Shown here piece by piece: positions 33,266 to 44,162 of a stretch of 64,000 nucleotides of DNA (within the stretch, counting starts at the first letter, position 1; every line of letters begins with the position of its first letter). The translations under genes were made by a program, and so were the position numbers. Location of the stretch: contig OX387201.1 of NCBI GenBank assembly GCA_947561715.1, forward strand, positions 15,576,001 to 15,640,000, in the 5' to 3' direction. Source of the DNA: Ascidia mentula (lineage: Eukaryota > Chordata > Ascidiacea > Phlebobranchia > Ascidiidae). Below the pieces are notes generated by a model. That model was not told the DNA's origin. It saw only the letters and a list, made by a program, of their open reading frames with translations, and did not search any database.

Positions 33266-33454
33266 CTAATACAATATTGGATAGCAAAATTTGACTAAAA
33301 AGCAACCGCTTGTTCTCAGAGGGTCCCAGCGTTGCATGAAACCGGAATCTGTAGCACATTTTTGACACCGCATTAAACTGAGAGTAATGTCACAGTCACC
33401 ACAACGTGTCACAGTCACCACAATCGTTTCCGTTTGGTCAGCAGGCCAGTCCAA
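33266..33454 (-). pseudogene. Possible degenerate WxxW-like exon, second copy
   Basis: Minus-strand frame DWPADQTETI, TRCGDCDITLSL, then VKFCYPILY and TAG. It matches 4,460-4,642 but carries a 15-base internal duplication (the GTGACTGTGACA repeat) and CY in place of CC. It lies between a minus-strand GNAT copy and a minus-strand WxxW gene, mirroring the order at 3.5-6.5 kb. Confidence 0.3.
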
Positions 33455-34737
33455 CAGTGTCGATAGTGAAAACGTTTTTCACTGATACTTGTTTGCAGAA
33501 AAATGACAAAATAAGATGGAAAAATGCAATTTGATTTGTACGTTGATGCAGAAGAGCGTGTGCAAAACCCAACCTGTGTTTTGTCGATTGCAGCACTTTA
33601 GTGTATCGTTTTTTTATATTGAACAAGTTAGTGCCGAAAATTAGTTTTGCTATGTTTATGCTGATCTGTTGTTGAAGTTTAAACACACTTTAGTTTTCTC
33701 TGCCTGCCTGTGTATGAGTACACGACGGGTATTAATCATAACATCCGAGCTGTTAGTAGAATAAAAGCCTGACACTCCATAAATTTCATAACCTATCGGT
33801 TTAGCTTTTCGCAAGAAATTGATATTTAGCCAGACTTTCAATCACTAATTACCTTTTGACAAAACGAGCGTTGGTGAATACACTTTCTCCCTTGAACTAT
33901 GCTTAAACGGTAAGTAAAGGAAGGGTTAACTGCCTGATATTAGTTTTATTGAACCCTGATATTTCTTTATAGGACTTCGAAAACAAGTAGTCAATTTGAA
34001 GTATTGTGCTTATGTGGCAGTACGAATATGCGCACGTTCCATTGTGAAAAATACCGTGTGTAATTAAAAACAGGTGTTTTTGCGTACTGGTCAATTTAAG
34101 TCATTTGTGACATCATTCTGTATATTGTATTAAGATCCTCCGATGGCTTCGGCTCAGTGCACCTTTACAGATGAAAATGCCGCAAGTTTCGGTGAAATCA
34201 ATAGTTTTACTTGCGGTCAGACTCTTTCGTCAACAGTTGGAATGGTAAGACCTCAAAAAAGTATTAGTGATATAAAACCCACCTAAACAGTCAGCCAAAT
34301 AACTCGGTTGTTGGGAAATAACGACAAGTACAGCAATATGGAATCCCTGAACGATATGCCTTAAGGTCATAATAACTAGCTGTTTTATTTTCACTGCCAA
34401 CTATGTTATTCAATTGGCACAAATATAATAATTGTTGAATTGGTATGTACGGTTTTTGTCATTGACTTCATTGAACTACCTGCAGTGAGGTCAAAACCCG
34501 AACAAATAATAAAAAAGATTTAAAAATTAAACCCTATTTCTTGTTTGCCAGTGCACAGATTTGTTTCGCTTTATTGTCAAGAAACTTAATACGGATACGA
34601 AAAAAACACGACCTTTTGATTTTTACAATAACTTCTTTCTTGAAACTTTAACGACGTGATTGCTATTATACGAAAGCAATTAAGTATGCAGTAAAACCAT
34701 TACAGAGGTAAACGTGTTTTGAAGCATAAGTTTGGCA
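33455..34737. other. Spacer
   Basis: No gene recognised. About 34,230-34,350 repeats 6,980-7,110, and 34,380-34,735 repeats 12,940-13,310. Confidence 0.45.
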
Positions 34738-34743
34738 TTTATT
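34738..34743 (-). terminator. Polyadenylation signal of WxxW gene B
   Basis: AATAAA on the minus strand about 120 bases past the stop, equivalent to 13,314. Confidence 0.55.
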
Positions 34744-34861
34744 TTAAATTTCAAAGGTCAGTTACATTTTAACGACAAAATAATTCAGTCATATTTGCTT
34801 GTAGTTACAGCAGCAAAGCCAAAAAAGCAGTTGAAACGAATGTGGCGAGTTAGTATTCATT

Positions 34862-35390
34862 TTACTTGATTTGCATACCTACTGGACAACAGTAGCGAAC
34901 TTTGTAATCATGACACTGCAAACATCGTCTATTGAAGGCGCAACATTTTACAATGTGAATGGAGATGTCAATGTTCCAAGCGTACGGATGCATCTGCTCA
35001 CCTACCAGAGCCACATCGACGGCGGTCGGTTTTCTGCAAACTCTTTTGTGCCATCTCCTAGCAATGGTTACATGAATTTCTCTATCACATCGGTTATCCG
35101 GGCGATCAAGGTTAAACCAATCGGTCCAAGCACCTCCTTTACATTCTACCACAGGTTTTGGTGCTGGTTTAACATTGCGCTTTACGCACTCTGCACAAAA
35201 TATAGAGAGTTGTGATCATTCTCAAAAACAGATCGACATGCTATTGAAGTTTTTAAAATTTTTACATTATTTTTTTAGTTTAAAAAACCTAACTATTTAT
35301 GTACTTACGCGCATTTGCTGCAATCATAATCGTCGACACTACGATGAGAGATTTCAACATATTGTCGTCTTTTCTGATAAGACTTAACAT
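34862..35390 (-). CDS. Secreted single-WxxW-domain protein, copy B
   Basis: Exon 1 35390-35309 (82 nt; starts MLSLIRKDDN because ATGTTC is ATGTTA here, then MLKSLIVVSTIMIAANA) and exon 2 35190-34862 (329 nt) give 136 aa. GT-AG sites are as in copy A. WTDWF starts at residue 49; the end is CHDYKVRYCCPVG and QIK. Against copies A and C it has several amino-acid changes (QCVKRNVKPAP at the start, K for E before GGAW, ARRWHK for AKRWHK) but no stop or frameshift. A secreted product of unknown role is predicted. Confidence 0.82.
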
Positions 35391-35428
35391 ATCTAATGTT
35401 AGTCAAGTTAATGTGGTTATTCCTTCAC

Positions 35429-35440
35429 TTATATATATAG
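35429..35440 (-). promoter_or_regulatory. TATA-rich element, WxxW gene B
   Basis: CTATATATATAA on the minus strand about 40-50 bp before the ATG at 35,390. Confidence 0.5.
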
Positions 35441-37170
35441 ATGTTATCAACGCTTCAGGCGAAGAGTGCTTGTACCTTCTGAAAAAGTTCCGCGCTAAAG
35501 AGACTTGTGGCTTAACCATGTATATTAGATAACATCACGAAAATATGTGTTTTCCAAAAACTTTCGTTTGCAGTCGCAATATTTCGCCCGTGGCGATAAC
35601 AGCAGTTTGTATCCGAGTTCTTAGTGCTGTCAAGCACTGAACAACAACTGCTACAACTTCTCACGACTGCCATTTTTGTACACGTCGGTGGACGGTACAA
35701 CCTAAGTATTAAATGACGCCCTCTGATATGCTTAGTCGATGCATACTGAGATAATTATTTTTACAAGTTGGTTTATTTGGAATTCAATTGAAGTTTAGTT
35801 TGCTTTACTTGTTCTTTACCCTGGCTATCTTTCATCACCTATTTTGCGTTTATCTCTGTGTTTTGTTTCTATATATGCGTGTTGTCGTATATTTGTTTGT
35901 AAAGGTTATTTCGGCGTTTTCCTGCTTACCTTTTTGAACAGTTTGTTAATTTTGTGCGTCCCTACAACTTAGGTGTGTGTTGCATTGTAATGTTGCGTTT
36001 GACAAATAACTGCTGCACGTTCGATGTTATTTTGATCTCTTTAATGCAGAGTATTTCACATTTTGCAAATTAATGTTTGCTGTCTAGGCGCAGTCTGCCC
36101 AGACCAAGTGCAAATGTGACATAGCTCATGTGGTCGAACTAATGCTTGCAGCTATGTTTCAACGGTTTGCAGGTCACGCGTGAATGAGTGCAGTTTTACA
36201 ACGATCGCCATTTCGCTCGGGACGGGAGTTTTACAAGAGCTAAATCGTTGTTTGATTTCAGTTTTATGAATTCTAATTTCTGTTCGGAATTCACGGACAA
36301 GGTGTATGAGGACAAAATGCGCTAAACCCACTTAGGCACGGCCTATCGAAATGGGACTACACGTCATGCATTCAATGTGTGGCGATATTAACAGACTTAT
36401 AATTTCAGTAAAAACTTTTGACCCATTGTAGAAATAAATTTGTCAAATAAATTACTTTGAACAACAAAATATCAAAAGATTCCGTGTCATTTTGGAACTG
36501 CAGCATGCCGAAGTAAGCAGGATAATTTATTCCGCTTTTAGGATTTAGAGCATAAACTTAAAATCTAAACCTTGAAAAAAATTATTATAAACATTATTGG
36601 GCTCATTATTACGCACAACTTGCATTGATGAACTCTAGGTGTTCAAAATACTGACGCAAACATAAAAAGGATCGTCTCATAAATGTTTTTATTTTCACCA
36701 TTTTTCCACCTTTTTTATCGAAAAAAAGTAATTATTTTTGCGATTTGTCCTTATTTTTAAACGACGACATATTTAAAACTATGAGCGTCTTTATTTCTAA
36801 GATTTTTCCTTATTTGTGACTGGGCGCTTTTTAGTCATTTTTAATTTTAATAACTTTTGCCTCAAAAAAGTTCGGTTGAGTACAGGCGTTTAACCAACGT
36901 CATTTCTCTTCAGTTCTCACGCATCACCACAAAAGTTCACGCTGAATGGTTTGTCAAATAGTGGTATCATTTAATTGCATTCCTTACAGTCGTCTTATTT
37001 TTCGGTTTGAAGGTTCGCTGGCATTGCAGCAAAGGCATTGCAGCCAAGATGGATCAGCCACAATTCCCGACAAGTCGGAGCGAGATCTGAAAAATTAGGC
37101 TCCAGGTATTTTTGGTTTCATGTCGTAGGTAATCCCGCCTAACGTCAAGAAAGACCAAAACTTTATTTTT

Positions 37171-39409
37171 AAAGTTCGTAACGCGGTATCAAAGCTACAT
37201 ACGCCCAGTGACAGATGATACCTGGCAATTTCCATTCATCGACAAAGAAACAATAGAAACAAACAGCATCACTTATACGTGGTGACATTTGATAAAATGG
37301 CGGTGTTTTCAACTTCAAACAATTGTCAAAAAAGCGCACGAGAAAGGAACGAAATTTATTTTAATAACCAAGTCACCTCAAACGTTAAAAGTGGCACTTA
37401 TATTATTACGAAACCTTTATGTCACAAGCGACCTGACAAAAACAGCCTAACGAATTACTACTCGTGGATGCCGTTTAGTGGATAATTTTGTTTCCGAGCT
37501 AGTCTGTGAACAACAACCATGGGGCGCAAAGGAGCTATATCCATGTACAATAATTACAGCTGACACCCACCTTATTCAAGTAGAATAAAATTGTTCTTAC
37601 CAAGAAAGCATGACTAAGAACCTGAAGCAACCGACAAAACACAAGATGGTTTTACACGCATAAATGCTTTTAGGAAATACACAGAAATTATATTGTGTTC
37701 TGCCTGATGCGATGTTGTTGAAATCTAATTGTGGAGTTTTACTACATTTTCTTTCGGCAAAAATAAAAGCAACCTTGGAGCACATTGTGGATAAGTAGTT
37801 GCATTAGAATCCAATATTGTAACCGTTTATCCGGCAAAACCGTGTGTCGGAAAATTAAACTGTCATGATATCATTTACACAAATTTACTTTTGTTTGCTT
37901 TATGATTTCTACGTTAAAACAATTAAAACAAAAACTCGCAATAAAGGTGCAAACCGTCTCGGGGCCTTGTTTTTCTGACACGGGATGATAATAATCTTTG
38001 TGGTACATCGTCTAGTGTTGCGATCGTGAACCTCAGAATAACAAACAAAGTACTTTTATAATACATATGGTCAAGCATTTGCATTGAAGACCGCATATCA
38101 GTATTTCTGAACGCCAATCACGTTTAAAATAAAACGACTGTTCTTGAAAAAATAACTGACAATTGTCCACGCTGCGTGTTTAAGCTCATTTTGTTACATT
38201 TTGATAAAGGCTGTTGCATAGTAACCGAAGCAAATTAAGAAAATTGTCAAAACGAGTCAACCGTGTGGAGCAAAAGTTTTTGGGTTTACGAGTTGTTTCT
38301 TAAGGAAAATAATTTGCTTCAGATCTAAATCCATACAGTGCTAGCTACATCTATTGTGTTCCTGGCAACAAAGCACTTCCAACACTTTAATCTTGTGATG
38401 ACGTGAATTTGTCACCTATCGCTCGAACACGTGGTTGTGAAACAGTTTTCTTTACAAAACCAAAGTGAAGACCAGAAGATACGAAAAACTTCATGTGTTC
38501 TCTGCAAAGGAAATACTTTTGACATTTCGTTACTGGTCCTTAGCCATGTGATGTAGAATCTTCTCTAGCGGCAATAATATTTAGAAAGATCGATCTCGGT
38601 TGTTATGCAGTAAACCTCGCTTAAACGTGGGTCCTAAAAATTTATGTAGTATTTGACTAGAGCGGCTTAATGCATTTGTTTTAAAACGTTAAACAATACA
38701 TATTTAAAGTATATACAAAGGTAATCTTATCCAAACAATTCCAAATATTGAATGATGTTTGTTTGTTCGTTTATTTATTATTTGTCTATAATCCTTTCCA
38801 CAGGGTGTCACTGCACTATCGTCGCGCGCTGACATGCAATTGGAAATATCGGCCTGTCGGGAGGGCGATCGGCAGCATTGGTTAATCGACCGATCCATAT
38901 ATCAAGAAGAAAACCTAATCGGGATTCGTGGCCAGGACAACCCCGGTATGAACAAAAAAAAGTAACGGCCTCTCTGTGCTGATTTCTCCTCTGTATGAAT
39001 TGTTGCTTTTTTAGTTTCTACGCCGTTTATCGTTTATTTGTCAATAAAAATTCAAAAAACATTCAAAGAAACTTCGTTCAAACGCACGGCTTATTTACCC
39101 AGAAGGAAACCTGATCAGGATTTGTGACCGGGATATCCAGGGTTCAAATCCCGGTGTGGTTAAAAAATTTTAGAATCAAATTGATTAGTTGAAACATGTG
39201 ACGATAAAAACGCAAATAAAGTTTACACAGTGTTTTACTGCGCAAGGTTTGAGAAGTTGTTATCGTGATTAGATTCGCGGTACATCGTTTGCATTTAATT
39301 GCACAAAAACATAGATATTTGCAATGTGGTTGGTGGGCGGAAAAATTTGTTGCAGTAATCGCTTTGACATCCGGTGCATATCTGTGGTTTCCCTCATGCA
39401 AACAAATAA
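37171..39409. other. Spacer of palindrome B
   Basis: No gene. The left part is collinear with 15,780-16,980. 38,240-38,460 is related to 17,380-17,600. 38,470-38,960 is unique to this unit and includes a GTCGGGAGGGCGATCGG stretch that looks like another small repeat. The tRNA-related block recurs at 39,095-39,165. Confidence 0.5.
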
Positions 39410-41455
39410 CGTTTTGTTCATTCTTGACGTTATGCGGGATTACCAACGACATGAAACCGAAAATACCTCGAGCCTAATTTTTTAGAACTCGCTCCGACTT
39501 GTCGGAAAATGTGGCTAATCCAGCTTGGCTGCCATGCCTTTGCTGCAATATCAGTGAACCTTCAAACCGAAAAACATGGAAGACTGAAAAGGAATGCAAT
39601 TAAATGATGCCACAATTTGACAAAACTTTCAGCGTGACCTTTTGCAGTGAAACGTGAGAACTAAAGAAAAATGACGTTGATTTAACGCCTGTACTCAACC
39701 GCACTTTTTTGAGGCAAAAGTTATTAAAAATTACAAATGACTAAAAAGCTCCCAGTCACAAATAAGGAAAAATCTTAGAAATAAAGACGCTCATAGTTCA
39801 CGTCGCTTTTTAAAAATAGAACAAATCTCAGCAATAAATACTCTTTTTATTAGTCAAGGTGGAAAAACGGTAAAAATGTAAACCTTAATAAGACAAAAAA
39901 AGTTCAGATTTTAAATTTATACCCCATAAGCGAAATAAATTATCCAACCTACTTCGGTATGCTACAGATCCAAAATGATATGGAATCATTTAATACTTTT
40001 TCGTTCAAAGTAATTCGACAAATTTATTTCTACATTGGGGCAAAAGTTTTTACTGAAATTATAAGTCTGTTAATATCACCACACATTGAATGCATGACGT
40101 GTAGCCCCATTTCGATAGGCCGTGCCTAAGTGGTTTTAGCGCATTTTGTCCTCATACGCCTTGTCCGCGAATTCCGAACAGAAATTTGTATCCAGAAAAC
40201 TGAACTCAAACACGACCCGGCCAACGATTTAGCTCTTGTAAAATTCCCGCCCCGAGCGATATGGTGATCGTTGTAAAACTGCACAGAACCTGAAAACCGT
40301 GGAAATATAGCTGCAAGCATTAGTTTGACCACATGAGCCATGTCACGTTTGCACTTGGTCTGAGCTGTTTGCGGCTAGAAAGCTTACATCAACTTGCAAA
40401 ACGTGAAAAACTTAAGTTCGTCACCATACTATGCATGGACCAAAATATCATCGATCGTGCAGCAGTTATTTGTCAAAAGCACAATTACAAGGCAACACGC
40501 ACCTAAGTTGTAGGGACATGCAAAATTAACAAACTCTTCCTAAAGGTGAGCAGAAAAATGCAGAAATAACCTTTACAAACAAATTTACCACAACACACAA
40601 AAGTAGAAATAAAACATAGGTGAAAGGTGATGAAAGATAGGCAGGGTAAAGAACAAGTAAAGCAAACTAAACTTGAATTGAAGGCGAAATAAACCAACAC
40701 GTGAAAATCATTAGTATTATTTCAGTGTGCATCGACAAAGCATATAAAAGTGCGTCATTTTAGTTTAAAATAATTGGGTATCTCACGAAAAACCGTCCAC
40801 AGAAGTGCACAAAATTGGCAGTCGTTTGTTCTGTTATGTATTGATACATACGTCAAACGGGAAATCAGCTCCAACCACTACTCAATATGTAGCAGTTGTT
40901 GTTCAGTGTTTGACAGCACTATGAACTCGGATACAAACTGCTGTCATCGCCACGGGCGAAATATTACCGACTCCAAACGAACGTTTTTGAAAAACACATA
41001 TTTTCGTGCTGTTATCTAATATACATGGTGAAGCCACAAGTCTCTTTAACGCGGAACATTTTCAGAAGGTTAAAGCACTCTTCGCCTTAAGCGTTGAGAA
41101 CATCTATATATATAAGCAAAGGACTAACCACATTTTATTAAACTTGACTAACATTTGATATGTTCAGTCTTATCAGAAAAGACGACAATATGTTGAAAAC
41201 TCTCATCGTAGTGTTGACGATTGTGATTACAGCAAATGCGCGTAAGAAATAATGTAAAAACGTACTAAGCTTTAATGGCATTTCGATCTGTTTTTTGAGA
41301 ATTCTCACAACTCTCTTTATTTTGTGCAGAGTGCGTAAAGCACGACATTAAACCAGCACCAAAACCTATGGTAGAATGTGAAGGAGGTGCTTGGACGGTT
41401 TGGTTTAACCTTGATCGCCCGGATAACCACTGTGATAGAGAAATTCATGCAATGA
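39410..41455. repeat. Palindrome B, right inverted arm
   Basis: Direct copy of 18,058-20,110 with over a kilobase nearly unchanged, inverse of 34,820-37,170, ending at the same WxxW-GNAT junction. Confidence 0.85.
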
Positions 41456-41487
41456 TTCCATATAACAATACTTTTCCAACAACGTAA
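41160..41487 (+). CDS. Truncated secreted WxxW peptide, chimeric end
   Basis: Exon 1 41160-41241 (MFSLIRKDDNMLKTLIVVLTIVITANA) and exon 2 41330-41487 are both open, giving about 79 aa: signal peptide, the spacer CVKHDIKPAPKP, the WxxW motif as AWTVWF and CDREIH, then nine foreign residues IPYNNTFPTT from GNAT intron 3 before TAA. The C-terminal half of the domain with most cysteines is missing. The promoter and both splice sites look normal, so a short secreted peptide could be made. It may equally be a pseudogene; the unit A version is frameshifted. Confidence 0.55.
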
Positions 41488-41521
41488 GAGAACGGTGTTT
41501 CCATATATTGCTTCCGTTCAG

Positions 41522-41729
41522 ACGAATGGAAATTGCAAGGAAGGATTGTTTCAAGTATTACTTCGCCATTTGCTCGTCATTCTACACAGCAAAAGCTCTT
41601 CAAACCTTGGGAGCAAAATGCATTGTAGAAATTGATTACCGAGATTACGTGGATCCAATTACTGGAGAAAAAGTATTAAAAAACTTTAAATCTCCTCATC
41701 GATCAGCAAAACTAATGTGTCTGGTATAA
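41522..41729 (+). pseudogene. GNAT exon 4, orphan behind WxxW
   Basis: The full 208-nt exon 4 with its normal TTCAG acceptor is open to TATAA-stop (MCLV in place of MCLE). No exons 1-3 precede it; instead the WxxW exon joins intron 3 about 60 bases upstream. No frame-keeping splice from the WxxW exon is evident, because the possible donor AAC|GTAAGA would leave an intron of only about 38 bases. Confidence 0.75.
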
Positions 41730-43574
41730 TTTTTCTTCTTTTGAAATTTTTGAAATAACATATTTGATTTAACATTGGCCAATCTGCCAGATGTTTTGTT
41801 GCTATAAATCTTTAATTTCTGGTACTTAACCGTGGGTACAATCAGTGCAGAAATTCTAAACATTCAAGTAGGAGAGAGTGGGGTTGATTGAATCAGTCAA
41901 TCCTGTGTCTGGACCAAATTTTCTGAACCAATTCTCATGGTACATTTTACTTACAATAGACAGCCATTTTGTCCTGCAGTAAAAGTAGCGAGTTGGTAGG
42001 GTTTTTTTACTTACTTTGACGTACCCTCATGTTTTGGAGGAGCAAGCAACAACTCTGTTTCTCGTTCTTTTTTGTTTGCAGTTTGTTTTGTTGAATTTAC
42101 AAAAACACGCTACCGTTATCATTACAGCAACCATTATTACAGTTATATCACTTGATCATTAGAACTGTCGCGTGATTCCTTGTCATCAGTGGCGGAGATC
42201 CGTGTGTTTGAGGGGGGAGGTCGTGGAATAGAGTAAACAAGTGTGTTCGTTTTACCGAAGGTTTTTCTCTTATTTTCACCATATTCGCCTTAAAAAATAT
42301 AATTTGAAATAGCACAACTCCTTTAGAAATAAGCACAAAACCAATGACAATATTAGGCTGTTGTGTCACATGAATAGACGACTAAGTGGTCGTACCACGA
42401 CAGAAATGGCGACAGACTGTAAAGCACATACATGAACCCAGCAGCTTGAACAGCTATAGCAGCTTGGAGGAATAGTACCCCTGCCTGGAGGTTGTTGTAT
42501 CAGGCCACTAGCATATGAATTTCCAGTGGGAATTGACTGTCTTTCGATAAGGTGGCTGCCTGTTCTAAGTGAGTTCACCAAACCTTACTTAGCTTTCCAG
42601 AACAAAATGGACAACAGTTATAACCCTGAGTATTGTAATCAAAGAAACTCAAAGGTTGGCAACTTGAAATGCGTGACTTGAAATGAGCAAAATTTTATAC
42701 CTTGTAACAATCGTGCGGTGTATCCTTGCAACAGTCATATCATAAAGGAAGGAAGTACTCTCTCTGTAAAATATGGTCCAGATACACTGTTTACATCATG
42801 GGAAAAAGGTGCAACAAATAGAATAATACACAATAATTGACCCATACACGAATATTTAAAAAGGGGATAATGTTTGAGGGAATTCCTCTACATTTTTGCA
42901 AATGCATGATTTTTACTGGAAACCGAATTTTTAAGCATGTATGTGACATTTTACCGATTTGAGCATAATGTGGAATGCAGGCCTCCATACCTCCAAAGAA
43001 ACCTCTAGTTGTCACGTTGTACTTTGTCAAAACATTCACGATTGTGTTTATTTACCTATTTTTCTATGTTAACGCTTATATGACAAATTGTTGGATGGGG
43101 TTTACAATTTCCGAACCCAAACAGTCCTTCACTGCTTGATAAGCATTGGTTAAAACTGCCATTTTTCGGTTAAAACACAAAATGTACGCTGGCAATGTTT
43201 ATTCCAATAAGTCTGTATCAAACATATTTTAACCGCTGGCAACTAAAACTAAGCAAAATTTCTTTACTTGTAAACATTGAGCGCTTGTGTGATTGCTGTA
43301 GTCATAACATTCAGGAAGGAAGAACGACAATTTCTCTAAAATTGAAGTTAAGTAGCATTTTTTCGGTACAAAACAGTTAACTTCAAGTTACACTGACCAA
43401 ACGTAGTTACAAAATTGCCTGATTTTGCAAAGCGAACTGAAGACGTGCTTATAGCCAAGGTGTGTATTTAAAAAGAATACCAATATCAAAATACATAAAC
43501 TGATAACAAAATTGGTGTAGTTATACTTATTTTGAACGACTGTATGTTTTGTGACGGTGTTTGTTTTGTTTCAG
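41730..43574. other. GNAT 3' flank repeat, then unique spacer
   Basis: 41,730-42,660 repeats 20,395-21,250. After that the sequence is unique up to the secreted-peptide gene, where a 5' UTR exon must lie because the ATG directly follows a splice acceptor; that exon could not be placed. Confidence 0.45.
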
Positions 43575-43809
43575 ATGAACAAACTTTTGCTCATTGCTCT
43601 TATTCTGAGCCTCGTGCTTCTCGCATCCGAAACCGTTGAGGGAAGCAGGAGAAGGAAATTTTGGGACCAAGAAGTCCACGATGATGGTAAGTTGATACTA
43701 AAATGTTTACAATGATTAGCGCAGTTACTAAACTCAGCTTTCAGGTGAGCAGTTGAGTGAAGAGATGCAAATCGTGATTGACGAATTGCTCGATTCTTCA
43801 CATGATTAG
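43575..43809 (+). CDS. Small secreted peptide precursor, 58 aa
   Basis: Coding exons 43575-43686 and 43745-43809 (GATG|GTAAGT, CTTTCAG|GT, phase 1). The ATG follows TTTGTTTCAG directly, so translation starts at the first base of an internal exon and the 5' UTR is spliced. A strong signal peptide (MNKLLLIALILSLVLLASETVEG) is followed by a basic run SRRRKFW, then an acidic tail (DQEVHDDGEQLSEEMQ, IDELLDSSHD). AATAAA lies at 43,977. A signal, short cationic segment and acidic propeptide-like tail is the layout of several antimicrobial or peptide-hormone precursors, and tunicates have such families. No family is assigned. It is single copy in this window. Confidence 0.72.
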
Positions 43810-44162
43810 AAAGAAAGAATCAAAGGTTTGTTAATGTTATAACCGATTTTATTGGCAATTTTCAGAAAATAACCACTAATGAAATAACCTGGTGCCTGAT
43901 AATGCTTTTAGAATCTTCAAAGGCGTCCGAATCAAAGAAAATATTTTGAATTGTACTGACGTCAGAAATTTGAAACAATAAATTCCGAAAACGCTTGTAC
44001 TTGGTGTCGAATCTGTTTCGTAATTCGAAATAAGATAAAGCAACAATGCGAATGACAAATAAATTAGATAAGAGTATTAAAGCATATGGAATGAGTCTTA
44101 CGAATTTTTAGGAATAGTAGGGCAAATATAGAAACTGCAGGGATAGAATGTGATTAATGAAT
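43810..44162 (+). other. 3' UTR and flank of the peptide gene
   Basis: Contains AATAAA at 43,977-43,982. Nothing else is recognised. Confidence 0.5.

Larger units (their letters stand above)
34820..37170. repeat. Palindrome B, left inverted arm
   Basis: Direct copy of 13,400-15,780 and inverse of 39,410-41,455. It differs by small deletions, such as loss of the segment around the TTTTTCGTGAGATAC promoter block near 35,700. Confidence 0.85.
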
